Positions 13,301 through 26,700 of a stretch of 64,000 nt of DNA are shown in pieces. A program made the translations under genes and the position numbers. This DNA comes from Mesocentrotus franciscanus. Taxonomy: Eukaryota > Echinodermata > Echinoidea > Camarodonta > Strongylocentrotidae. The DNA lies in assembly GCA_037976565.1 (NCBI GenBank), contig CP137666.1:50123271-50187270 (forward strand), written 5' to 3'. The notes below the pieces were generated by a model, which saw only the letters and a list, made by a program, of their open reading frames with translations, did no database searches and was not told where the DNA came from. Each line of letters opens with the position of its first letter. Position 1 is the stretch's first letter.

Positions 13301-16300
13301 CCTAAGTTTGATTTCGGAGTATGTAGGTCAAAGGTGAAAGGTCATAGCTCATTAAATATGCAAAAACACCTAATTATATATGTGAAAATGTGGTTAACTT
13401 CCTTGCCTAGTAATATAATAGTATAGTCTAATGGAGGTAACTTGTTCTGACGTATATAGTCCATTTGTACCCTGCGAGGGGATGCGACGCTTTGCGTTGA
13501 CTTTTCTAGTTTTCATTTAATATTGATGAAGCTAAAAAAAAAAAAAGAGTATATTACCTCAAAAACTTACAGTTTGCACATTTGCTATACATTTTCATGA
13601 TATTCAATTTAAAAGAATTGATTATTCTTCTTCATTTTTTGCTGGATGCATAGCAGAGTTACTGAACCATCTGGAAGGTGAAAAATGACCCAAAGCAAAA
13701 GCTCAAGAACATTATGAGAAAGAAGGACAAAATCTTAAAATGCAAAAAAACAAAACCTAAATGACATACAATATGGTTCACAGAAATCAAACTATGTAAA
13801 TGTATATACCTGTAGGCATATGAATTCTCATATACATTTGTTTTCTCATGACTAATGAAAGTCAATTTGTCTGTCCTGTTGTGTGTTCTTAGGTTTCTTC
13901 ATAGACCAGGAGATGACTGACATTGAAGAACAACTGAGGGGTCTGGGTATGCCGTTTGTCAGCAACCATGACTACATGAAGAGCATGTTATTCTTTGGTT
14001 TGGAAGTCAAGCCTGTGACCACAGAACCAGAAGTAAGTGATTGATATCTTTATAATAATAATAATAATGATAACAATTGCCAATGGACATTATTGCCATG
14101 GCAGGGATTAGAACCCCTTAAAATGTGTTTCACAATGCAGTGACTTTTCCACTAGAGCCCAACATTCTTGCTCTTTGAATAACTTTGCCAAGAAAAATTT
14201 GAGGCTATTATTAAAGTGCTGTGGCACTTCATCAATTGAAATTGAAATACTCTAAAACAAGGGGGAATTTTGTTTTCTTCAAATATCAGATTTCTGTTGC
14301 ATCTACATACATACTTTAACAAGTTTTAACGACTTGTTCCCTTAGGTCGTAACAGATTTTACATATGAAATATATCCCATTTTCCATCGAAATAATGAAA
14401 ATGATACTTTTAAATGAAGAGTGTATGTAGAGATGGACTTTATTTCTCTTTTTGCATTGACTATTTTAGATCCCAAGCGAGATGGAGCAGCGTGCTATGC
14501 TAGAGTTCTCAAAGCTCATCAGCAACAAAGATTTCCTGATTGTTTTCATACACACTCTTGATAGCTGCAAACAGATCTCTACAAAGGAAAAGTGAGACTT
14601 TATGACATCATTTATGTTGTGTAGACCACTGCTGTTGATATTGACTGGCTTTGGCTGGGATACAAGACTATATTGCCCAATCACAATCATACATGTAGAT
14701 ATGGAGTCAAAGATGAGGAGAAAATTGTCTCATATCACCTGAAAAAAATCAGGCAGTTTAATAAGTTATTATTAGTATCTTTCATTTTTTTTTCCTTTAA
14801 GCATCACTTCTATTGTTCATAAGACCCTGGATGTAAAATGAAGGATAAAACCTGTATGGTCTCATATTTGCCCACTGGTGGAGCACACATGTCTATGCTC
14901 GATAGATAATACTGTAGTTTGATAGATTATTTCACATTTTCAGTATATTTGACAACGGTTTCGCTCAAATCAGATGCCATTAAAGATATTTGTTTCTGAG
15001 ATTTATACTTAATTCACATAGTTTGATACAGTCTTACCTGCTTTCGCGACCACCTGTATAGAAAGACCATTTGTCTATAAAGACCACTTTTCTTGTCTCC
15101 CTTGAGCAGTCTTTATATACAGGTTTCACTGTACATTGTAAACATTACATATCTTGTCCTACGTTTAAAGTGAAGGTGCAGATAAGTCTTAATGTTTTTA
15201 TGCCTCCGCTACAAAGTAGCCGGAGGCATTATGTTTTCTGGTTGTCCGTCCGTCCGTACGTACGTCCCGTTCTCGTGATCGCGTTATCTCAAGAACCAAT
15301 GAATGGATTACCGCCAAACTTGGGTCATGTATGTATCTTGCAGAGCTAATAAAGTGATTAGATTTTGGGGTCACGAGGTCAAAGGTCACAAGGCTCATTA
15401 TGTATGCAAAATAGCTCGTGATCGCGTTATCTCAAGAACCGATTGATGGATTACCGCCAAACTTGGGTCATGTATGTATCTTGCAGAGCTAATGAACTGA
15501 TTAGATTTTTGGGTCAAAGGTCAAAGGTCACAAGGCTCATTATGTATGCAAAATAGCTTGTGATCGCGTTATCTCAAGAACCGATTGATGGATTACCGCC
15601 AAACTTGGGTCATGTATGTATCTTGCAGAGCTAATGAACTGATTAGATTTTGGGGTCACGAGGTCAAAGGTCAAAGGTCACAGGGCTCGTTATGTATGCA
15701 AAAATAGCTCGTGATCGTGTTATCTCAAGAACCGATTGATGGATTACCGCCAAACTTGGGTCATGTATGTATCTTGCAGAGCTAATGAACTGGTTAGATT
15801 TTGGGGTCACGAGGTCAAAGGTCACAGGGCTCGTTATGTATGCAAAATAGCTTGTGATCACGTTATCTCAAGAACCGATTGATGGATTACCGCCAAACTT
15901 GGGTCATGTATGTATCTTGCAGAGCTAATGAACTGATTAGATTTTGGGGTCACGAGGTCAAAGGTCACAGGGCTCATTATGTATCCTAAAATAGCTAGTG
16001 ATCGCGTTATCATTAGAACCAACAGATGGATTACAATCAAACTTGAATTTTAAAAATTGCTTCCATTTTGGTTTGTAAAATTGCTCTATATGGCGGAGGC
16101 TTCATTTTCGACTGCGCGCAGTTGAAGTTCCATCTAGTTACCTTTTAAAATAAAGTTGCAAAATATGTATATTCTACTCAGATTTCAGTGCTAATATTTT
16201 CAAATTAATGGTGCAAAATGACCCTCTTCAAATTTCATTCTTTATATTTTACATTTTTTTCTTTTAATTTGTGCAACTTTAATATTGTTGATATTTGTTT

Positions 16301-17562
16301 GCAGAGCCAACATAGCATCACTCCTCACTGTAGTACTGGTCATGGAAGGGAAGTTTAGATATTTCACAGAGTAAGTAAATATTTCTATGCAGCAATAGAC
16401 CAGTTCTTAATGACTCTGAATATCCACAGATCTTTTAAACATGGAGAAGTCCCATTTGGGGCATTGTAGAATAATCACTGCCGATGTCATGCAGATGCTT
16501 CATGATTACTTTGTTTGCCCTCTTGAAAAGAATACTTCCACCTGTGTATCATAGAATGCATAAATAAATAAATGATTACATACCTTTCATGAGCATGTAT
16601 CCAGTATTCGTCTCTTCGAAGTCTAACCAAAGAAATGATATCTTAATATCCTCTACATTGATTTACCCTACAGCAAATCTCCCGAGAAAATTCAAGAAAA
16701 TTGGAATGATTAAAGTCACATGAATGATCATGAAAAAAAGTTATTGTAAATTGTCCAACATATATATAATGTTTGTAATATATACAATGTAAAAATCTGA
16801 TTTATTCTGTGTGATAAAATGATGAAGAGATTATAATGATAAGTAAAGTATTTGTAAATAAATCCAAGTATATAATGCACAAATTTGATTTTTTTTTTTT
16901 TTAATTATTTTTTTTAATGTGATCAAAAGTATGAGATAAAGTTATGGTAAATAGTCATGAGTATAATATATTAATCTGATTTCAGCTTTGTCATAGATCA
17001 ATAATGAAATATAATAGAATAATAGAATACAATTATCGTACATAATCTGGAATATAATGTAAAAGTATGATTTCTTCAGTGTGATAAAGATCATAGAACA
17101 CAATTCTATTGAATTGTCTTGTGTGTAATTAAAAAATCTGATTTTCTTCTTCAGTGTGCTGATGACCCTCATGAGTGAAACGATAGGTGAAGCAGCCGAC
17201 AGACAGAGGCTCAAACAACTATTCAAAAGGTACATACATCAAATCAGCCTTAAATTACTAGAAATCTGTATTTACATGATAGTATTTACATGATGATATT
17301 ATTGATTTGATGATTGTGATGAATGATGATGATGATCATAATGATGATGATAATATATATATTGTTGAATGGTGAAGATTATGGAAACAATGATGATAGC
17401 ATTAGCATTAGTAGAACATGTATTACTATTGCTACCACTACTACCACTATTACAACAACTACTACTACTACTGCTGCTGCAGCTACTACTACTACTACTA
17501 ATACCACTACTACTATTACTACCACCAACACCACTACCACCACCACCACCACCACCACCACC

Positions 17563-17606
<44 letters not shown>

Positions 17607-17697
17607 ATGTACTACTACTACTACTACTACTACTACCACTACTACTTCGATTACTACGACTAGTACTACTACTACATGTACTACTACTGCTACTACT

Positions 17698-17729
<32 letters not shown>

Positions 17730-20700
17730 AATTACTACGACTACTACATGTACTACTACTAGCTACTACTACTACTACGACTAGTACTACTACTACTACA
17801 TGTACTACTACTACTACTACGACTAGTACTACTACTACATATACTACATGTACTTATACTACTACGACTAGTACTACTACTATACATACTACTACTACTA
17901 CTACTTCTACTTCTACTTCTACTTCTACTTCTACTTCTACTTCTACTTCTACTCTACTTCTACTCTACTACTACTACTACTACTACTACTTCTTCTACTT
18001 CTACTTCTACTACTTTTACTATTACTGCTACTGCTGCTGCTATTGGCTGTTATTACTACTAAAAATACTTTAAAATAATTTTTGCTATTTTTAATTCCAG
18101 GACAGAAACCTTGGAAGATAAACTGCTAAACAACTGGATCGCTTTAGCCATGTTTAAATTCATTAAGGTAAGTGCATGTGAAATAAAAATAACATATCAA
18201 TAATCAATGTCAGTATTTTATACTAAGGCTGGATAGTCTGCATATCTAATACTGCACTTCCTAGCTTAATGGTCATGTACAGTTTCGGTAAGCCCTCAAA
18301 ACTTTTCATCAAATTACTTTTATTTTAGAAGATGGATAGGAAGATACTAGCAATACTAAGCTGCTGTGAAGTTTTTTACTCCTCATTTGAAATATTAAAC
18401 AAATGAGAGCTAGAAAATAATTTAGATATTACTTTGGCCATCCTGGAAGGTAAATTTTAACTACGACAACCTGCACTGCACATGCGTAAAACCTATGAGG
18501 ACTCTGTGTGTACACTACAGTCTACATATACGCTGTCTCTAAGTGAAACGTTAAGAGTAATGTCTGGGAAACCATCGTGGTGGAAGGGTCCTAGCTTAGG
18601 GGAGTGTATAGCCGTTATCTAGCATTACTTGCAGATATTTACACTACAATTCACAGGAAATCATGGACAGAATACCAAATGATCTGCACATGTATATTTT
18701 CATACAAGGAGAACAACATGGGACTATATTTAACATGTCTTTTTTTTCTTCAATTTCCTTTTGCTACCAAAACTGCACTCATGATATTTTGAATATATGG
18801 GCATTTGAAGAGCAGTCCTTTTCAGGTGAAATTTCCAATATGATCGATACTCTTCCATGCTGACGTAAACAGAATGAGAAAGCTCACAATTTTTCTTTTA
18901 CCTCGATCTACCAGAACTCACATTTCTCTTTAAAAACAAACTCATTTAATATTGTGCTACTAGGATTCTGTCAGTCAGCCCTTGTACAAGCTCTACCAAG
19001 CTATCAAGATTCAATGTGAGAAAGGACCCGTGGATGCTGCAACAGGACAGTCTTACTTCTCGCTCAGCTTTGACAATCTCCTCACAGAGAGCCCAGATTT
19101 TGAAGAAGTGGTAAATATTCATGTTGCTAATACCCAGGCTCATCCCCTGACATTTGCTCTGGCAACAATTGCTCCAGTCTTTATTTCATTAAAAAATTAG
19201 GGTTAAGGTAGCGATGGGGCTTTACATTAAGTTCATTTTAGGGTGAAGGTTAGGAACAGTGTTTGTTCCAGTGTTTAAAGTAGGATTTAGGTTAGTTATT
19301 GTCACCAAAGTATGTGTTCAACAACCCCTGTACCCTGTGTCTGTGATGTTCTACCATAGAGCCAATTCATCCTCCAATCTTCAAATTATCCATTGCCTTG
19401 TTAATTTCTCACTTTTTGATGCCATTCAGGGGCAAATATTTATTCTGTTATTGTAGGACACTTTCGCTCACTCATATTTGGGGGGAGGGGCATTTAGCAG
19501 TTGTCAAAAAGAAAGTAAAAACCACCTTTGATGAGGCCCGTTTGATATTCATTGCCTTCTACATCTTCTAATAACTGCGCTTAGGTGATTAGCCATCGTG
19601 TTTGTGATAAACGCTAGCATGCCTTTCTTAAACCTTGTTCATAAATAAACTGATAAAATGCAAGGGCAAAATAATAACTTCTTTACGTCTCTTCATCTCT
19701 TCCTTTCCCCCTCCCTCCCCACACCCTCTCACTCCCTCTTTCTCTCACTCTCACTCTCTATCTCACATTGCCTCCTTATTTCTCTCTTTCCCTCTCTCCA
19801 TCCTTCCCTCCTTTGTTCTCCCTCTTTCTCACTACCCCCTCTTTTCTCTGTCTCCTTTTCTATCCCATCTCCCTCCCACGCGCCATTGCTTTTCTCCCCC
19901 CTCTCCCTCTCTCCCCTTACTCTTCTCTCCCTTCCTATCTCTCACTCACCCTCCCTCCCTCCCTCCCTTCTATCTCTTCCACCGTTTCTCTTTCCTCCCA
20001 CTCTCCCAATTTTTGTCCTCTCTCTATCTCCGTCTATTCCTCTTGCTCTCTCTCTCCCTCTATTCCTCCTTCACTCTCTGCCTCCCCCTCTCCCTCTCTC
20101 TCTCTCTCTCTCTCCATCCCTCTCTGTCTTTCTCTCTCTCTCTCTCTCCCTCTCTCTATGTCTTCCTACCCTGTAGACATTGAATGTAGAGAGTGAGTTA
20201 GGGCAGGAATCAGTCAAGGTCTTGAATGTAGATACCATCACCCAGGTGAAAGAGAAGATTCTGGATGCTATGTACCGAAAGAAACACACCAAGTATCAGC
20301 GCAGTGCTAGAGAGGTGGATCTTGGTAAGCAACTTCCTTTCTGTTGCCCTTCTCCAGAAAGGAAGTTCCTTTCTGTTGCCCTTCTCCAGAAAGGAAGTTC
20401 CTTTCTGGTGCCCTTTCTCCAGATAATATGAGTTATATGTGGACCGGTGAGATATTGAGTTAGAGATAACTCAGGCTGGTGTGTAGTGAAAATGTTTGTT
20501 ACTCCAAAATCAGATCTGAGTCAATCAAGTCAATTTGCAATAGTATTCGAAGTACATTTGTTTAAGAGGCCCAAACATGTGGAGCAGTGTATTCAGCGAT
20601 TTGTAACTGCAAGGTAAAAGCACTACATGTAATTCAAATACCCTTTGGAGGGATGGATAAACTGTCATAAAATGTCTGTGTTCATTATTTGTTCATGGCC

Positions 20701-23700
20701 TTCATCGATATCATTTGCTCCTAGTTTGTTGTTACGCGTCTGTTTTCTAATGCTGTAGTAATGTCTTTTGATAAAGAGAGTTATTTACAATATATTGTAG
20801 TTATTGAAATAACAATAATTGTTATTTACAATATATAAATTATGCCTACCAATCATTCAGAGTAGTCTAATTCAGAGTATTTAGCATTTGTTCTTAAATT
20901 CTGATAGTTTGGACAATGCACAGACTGAATAATGTGTTGTAAAGTTGTATTCAAATAATTTTAAGAACTTAGAATGCAATCTTGAAAAGTAGTCTACACA
21001 TCTGTTTGCACCCTTTATAGCACCCAATGATATAGTATCAATATATCCATACAAGAGCTAAAGCAAGGGTTATATAAATTACCAAAGCACTTTGGAAGCA
21101 TTTGGAGATGTTATGTCATAGGTTATGTCATATGATGTACATGCTATTAAAAAAAATTATATTACTCTTAGGATATCTTAAATCAGTTTGTAAGCTTTCA
21201 CTTAAACCGTTTCACCTTAAAAAGAAAAGGAGTAATGTGACACAGGCAATGTCTTTTGAGTGGATCCCAGTGAGTTACATGTAACTATTAGGTCACCATG
21301 TCCTAATGAAATCAAGAATAGAGTTTATGAATAAACTGGTTTTGTTCTTGATATGAAATGGCATGTAGCTTCACATCCATTTGACCATTTGAAAACGCTT
21401 GTTATTTTGCTTGCAGTTTTGAAGAGTGGCAAAGCAGGGGAGCTGGTTATCAGTGACTTCGACACCTCTACGCAGGCTTCATTGGGATGGTGTCCCATCA
21501 ATACCCTCCAGCATTACGGAGTAAGTCAGACAGTCAAACTACTTCACATCACGCAGGGGCGTATCCAGGATTCTGTTAAAGGGGAGCGCAATCTTTAAAA
21601 AAATGAAGACAATGAAAAAAGGGAAAAAAGGGAAAAAAAGGAAACTTGAAGATTTTCACATGCATTTTGCAGTGATAATTTGAAAGGTAGGGTATATTTT
21701 ACTTTTATATACTTAAGGTTTGCTATGCTGAGTTTTGAAGATGGGGGCATGAGCTAGTTGTCCCACCTTCAACAATCCCCTACCAAAAACAAAAATAGTG
21801 CTAGTGCTTCATATATATCATGAGCAGAAATCCATCAAGCTTTTGTAGATATTTGTCTGTGTTCTTTAGGGTAATCTTGAAATATGGTAAGATATTTCTA
21901 TTTTGATATACGTCTATTTTCAGGTTCAATCTGGAGCACAGGTTGGCTTGACTGACAAACAAGACATGCCCAATGCTATGCCTGTACCTATGAATAATGA
22001 GGCCAACAACCTGTTCAGTGAGTATATGGCTCTATATAGTATATATCTATCTATGCCATCTTTTAAAACATTTTCAGGGCTCAACAAAGAGTTTGTTCAT
22101 TCATTTATTTATTACCAATATGTTCAAGATACATTGAATATCAGCATGCATGACAATAAGTCTACATGTACATGTACCTATTCATCAAAAGTAAGTTTAA
22201 TCAAAGCATGTCAAATGTAACTCCAACCAAAACAGAGAAAAGAAGAGGAACTTAACTTTCATTTATTTTGTCTTCTTTCGCATGACATTTTTCACATAGC
22301 ATGCACGCATCCATTAATTGATTTTTATTTCTTTGACTGTGATGAGGTGAGAAAAATATGCATATAGTCTTCTTTAAATGTGAAATATTTATGAAGAGAA
22401 GAAATCATTAATATAAATTTTGATGGGCAAAACTTTTTCCACTTAAAATTTCTGGAGAGTTAGAGAGTTTCAGGATGGTAAAATAATTTTCATACATAAA
22501 TAGCGAGAGCAAAGTTTTGTTTGTGGTAAACCGCTTGACTGGAAAATAGCTTTCAAATGCTCAGGTTTCTCTCTGCATATCAATCTGAAAATATAGATAT
22601 TGAGGTACTGTATACATAGTGGAGGTTTGAAGTGGTCACCTTTTGGTTGATCAGCTACTGTACGCATTTTGTGTACAAAGCCTATATACTTAGATATTTC
22701 ATGATGGTACTATTTAGGATGGAAAATGCTGAAGGTTCCATAGATCTGTTTTGTGGCACTGATTGATTTTCTTATAGGCCTGTGTACATAAATGAAAATC
22801 CTATTTTTTATTTGTTTTTATGGTTTGTGGTGCGCTGTCACATATGCTCTCTCAGCGTACCTTTATTAAGCTTGAAATGACAATTCTACTTTTTATTTGT
22901 TTTTATGGTTTTTGGTGCGCTGTCACATATGCTCTCTCAGCGTACCTTTATTGAGCTTGAAATAAAAATCCCACCTTTGATTTGTTTTTTTTTATGGTTT
23001 TGTGGTGCCTGCGCAGTTACATATTCTTTTGGGAGATGTTTCCAGAAATTATACTTTACAAAGCATCTTGTCTTGCAGTATATTATTTTAAGTGCATGGT
23101 ATGTTCATGGAATGCATTTTTTTTCTCTCATTTTCTTTTTTGTTTATTGCAGCCCTGTTCCCAGAATTTCATAAGAATTTTAAAGGTTTTAAAAGCTCTT
23201 TTCTTTGCTGTTCTATATAGTGGTGATGGACTACTTACTTCCATATTCTGTTTTGGTCATTTCATTCTTTTTCTTATGTCTTGTGGTAATTTGCATCATA
23301 ATTTGCAGTGCAGTGGAATTAATATTCATACTATGCATTACTAGTTGATGCTCAAAGCTAATATGACACCAATTCATCATAGATAAAATTTTAAGCTCTC
23401 TGTAAGATAACTATGTAAAGAAAGGCAGGGTTGTAATTGATAACAATATACTGAGACATGTTGCTTATTGGTAATAAATGTTTTCATTTACCGGTACATG
23501 AAATTGATATTGTGTACCGGTAATGCCTTTTCATTCACTCCTAACATTCAATAGTTTTCAGACAGGATAAATGCCCATGAGCTAATTAAAGGCAAGTTTG
23601 CTTGAAATTCAATAACAGTTTTTGTTTATATGCTTTCAGGACAACTTCAGTCTAATTTTATGTTGTATTCATAGAAAATCATTTTTCAGTTACTTTTTTT

Positions 23701-26700
23701 TTTTTGGGGGGGCACCATAGTTTTTGTTTTTTATTCTCTAAGGGAGCACAGTATTGAAAGAGTTTGCTTTTTCTTCACAGCACAGTAGGGTATATTCATT
23801 GAGTAGCTGCTCTATATAAATCAATCTAATTATTTCATTAACATCCATCTGCATACATGTAAATAGTTATTTTATTCATTTTATGGTAGACTCACTATTT
23901 TCAATGATATTATACATCTTTCACATTCTTAATGTTATCTGTGTGCTTATTGCTTAGCATATATAGTATCATTTGCTGAGAGCCAGAAAGGCATAAACCC
24001 TTTTGTGACTAAAAGGAAAATAATTTGTTTAATCCTTGAATTTGCAACACATTAAGAGATTAAAAATCAATAATCAAAACTGGCTATGTTTAAAAAACTT
24101 TTAGACTATTCTCACCCATGTATATTGTTTTCAGAGACATTGCGTTCTATGCTCTCACCGCAGTGATAAAAGAAAAATATTAGTGCTGCCAATTTGAAGA
24201 ACAATATGTGATAAATTTAGCCATAATTCAAAATCCTGTCCTGAAAGGGTTATTAAAGTCTACATGAGTGAACAGCCTTTTGTCTCTTCAGCTAAATGGT
24301 ATTTGCATAGGTTAGCTCTTGCTCACTTAATATAGGCATTCACAAAAATCAATATTCAAATTAATCTCACTAATGGATCTAGTGCAAAAATGTCCCTCAT
24401 ACATGTACATGCTAAAACTGATTCATTGAAAGCACAATTAATTCACAATCTCTCTCAGCAACATTGTGATAAATTGCAGCTCTGGTGGAAAAAAAGGACA
24501 TTATTTTGTAACTGCGCACAACAAAGACCCCTAAACATACACCTGTATCTGTCTGTTATAAGATACATTATTGTGAAGTGCACCATGTGCCACCATCAAT
24601 TTTGCCACCATGATAATATTGTCCTTTTATTTTGTGGTCGTGTTTTGCGAAGACAGTCTATCTCATCGTGTGTGAACAAGGTCATTCGTAGGTACAGTAG
24701 GAAAATTATATTATTCAAAGAATAAAAATACTGCAAGGTAGTAGCTAGGTGATGGTTTGCTAACATCTGTTCTACATGTGTCATTTATTCTTACCATAGC
24801 TAGTATGTTATTGTCATGTTCATGTTCATATCTTTGTAGCACACTGAAGTAATGTACATGTGTATTATATGTAGATCTGTATTATGGAGCTCATTGTATA
24901 TGTATGTACATTTATGTATGTTTGACTACTCCTTATATTCTATTATTGAATGTTTAATATGTTTAAATGTGTTTGTAGTATACATGCAGTTGTTAAGTCA
25001 TGACCACATGAATTCAATTATATGTGAGTACTCTGTTTTATTCAACCACTTTATTCTGCTGAAAAGGTACTCTTTGTGATATATCAGATACATATATATT
25101 TGAACTCTAACCTTTCAAAAGCTAGTACACTTCGTATTAAGATTTACAGATTTATAGTTGGTTTTAAACGTGAAAGATGTCATGTGTCTATTAAATGGCT
25201 TATACTTTACAAAAATAAAGCAAACTTATCGAGCTGGCATATAATATAGTACAAACCATAATGGTTGTCCTACCAGGAACAACTAATGTATGCAATTTGC
25301 ATTCTGACTATTGAAATACAATTATTCATAACAAGTGAATGAAATAATTTGTAACATGGCACTTAACAAAGACTTATACATTAAATTTGATTACATTACG
25401 AAAATGGTCTATTGGAATCAAACCATTTACATATGAGTGAGCATAGCCATTTAACAATAAATGAGTCTCTGAAAGAAAATTGCAAAAATGGGGCATCTGG
25501 CCATTCAAATGTTGATGAGCATTTCCATCTTGTAGAGTCAAATTAAACCAATGAAGAAAAAAAGGATTTAAAAAATCAGGAGAAACACCAAAGGAGAGGC
25601 ATCTTGACCGTGCTTGTCAAATCCATGCAGTCCTGAGACTACAGTTGAAATCCAGAGCTCAATTCTCATTGTTTCTCATTCATTGGTTTTAATGTTGAAC
25701 CAAAATGTCTTACAGATGCACATGTTCATTAAAATTGGAATGGCTACTTGCCCTATTTTTTGCAATTTGATTAATCAGACCTTCTAACAGATAAATGAAT
25801 GTGCCCATCCAAGTGCGAAAATTCAAAACTTGATCTTAATTGATGTTTGTAGAGTATAAATTTTCCTTTAATTTGATTTATATTTTATTGACAGTTTATA
25901 TGGAAAAAAAATGGAACAGTAAAGGGTGTCCACTTTCTTCTTTTGCCGGTTGTATAATGGAATGTGGAGCTATTCATCAAGACAGGGATCTATCAAAAGT
26001 TTTTTTTTTTTATGAGTGAATAAAATGAAATTGAGAATTGCTTATCATTGTTTATCACATTTCAGATGATGCCGCTCGTACGTCAGTACGTGTGACCGGT
26101 CACCATGAATACTTTTCTCATGATCTTGAGAATGGTCCTAGGGACGTCAAGTACTATCACTTGGTAAGTATCATAGAGAGTTTCTGGGACAGATCCACGG
26201 TTTTGTAAAAGTGGGGGCACAATTAACGAGTTCAGACTAAAAAGGACTAGCATACTAGATGCTAACTTACTCTGAAAATCTCTGACAAGAAACAAAAGGG
26301 TATCAGATTTTGGGGGTAGCTTTGGCCCATCTGGGTTTTAAATTTTGAAGGGGACAAAGGAACACAATACAGGAGGGTTAATTTTCTTTTTGTACTTAAA
26401 GTATGTCACATTGAGTTCTATGATGGGGGCATGGGCTATTTTTGCCTGCCCCCCTGCCCACCAAAAAAAAAAATTAAACTATCAATATTCCTGCAACCAT
26501 CACCTTATATTCAGGCAACAAATCAATGTAGTTTTTGTGATCTTATTTAGTGTAATTTCATGAAGAAATATCATTTTTACCATGAATCAAATATAATTAT
26601 TTTGCTCACCCACAAGATTTAGATACTGAAAAGTTGATATTTGGAAAAAGTGCACATAAACTATGATGGTCTCGTGCGAAGATTCATGATGAAAATGTAG

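Noticed and set aside
15280..16020. Possible CRISPR-like array of regular repeats
   Set aside because: Units are contiguous 145-bp tandem copies without spacers, in animal DNA.
17323..18073. Open frames rich in Thr, Leu and Val
   Set aside because: They come from the ACT/ACC microsatellite; no border or conserved motif.
19635..20292. Overlapping Ser/Pro/Leu-rich frames and a minus-strand Arg/Glu frame
   Set aside because: CT-rich tract plus the shadow of plexin exon w17.
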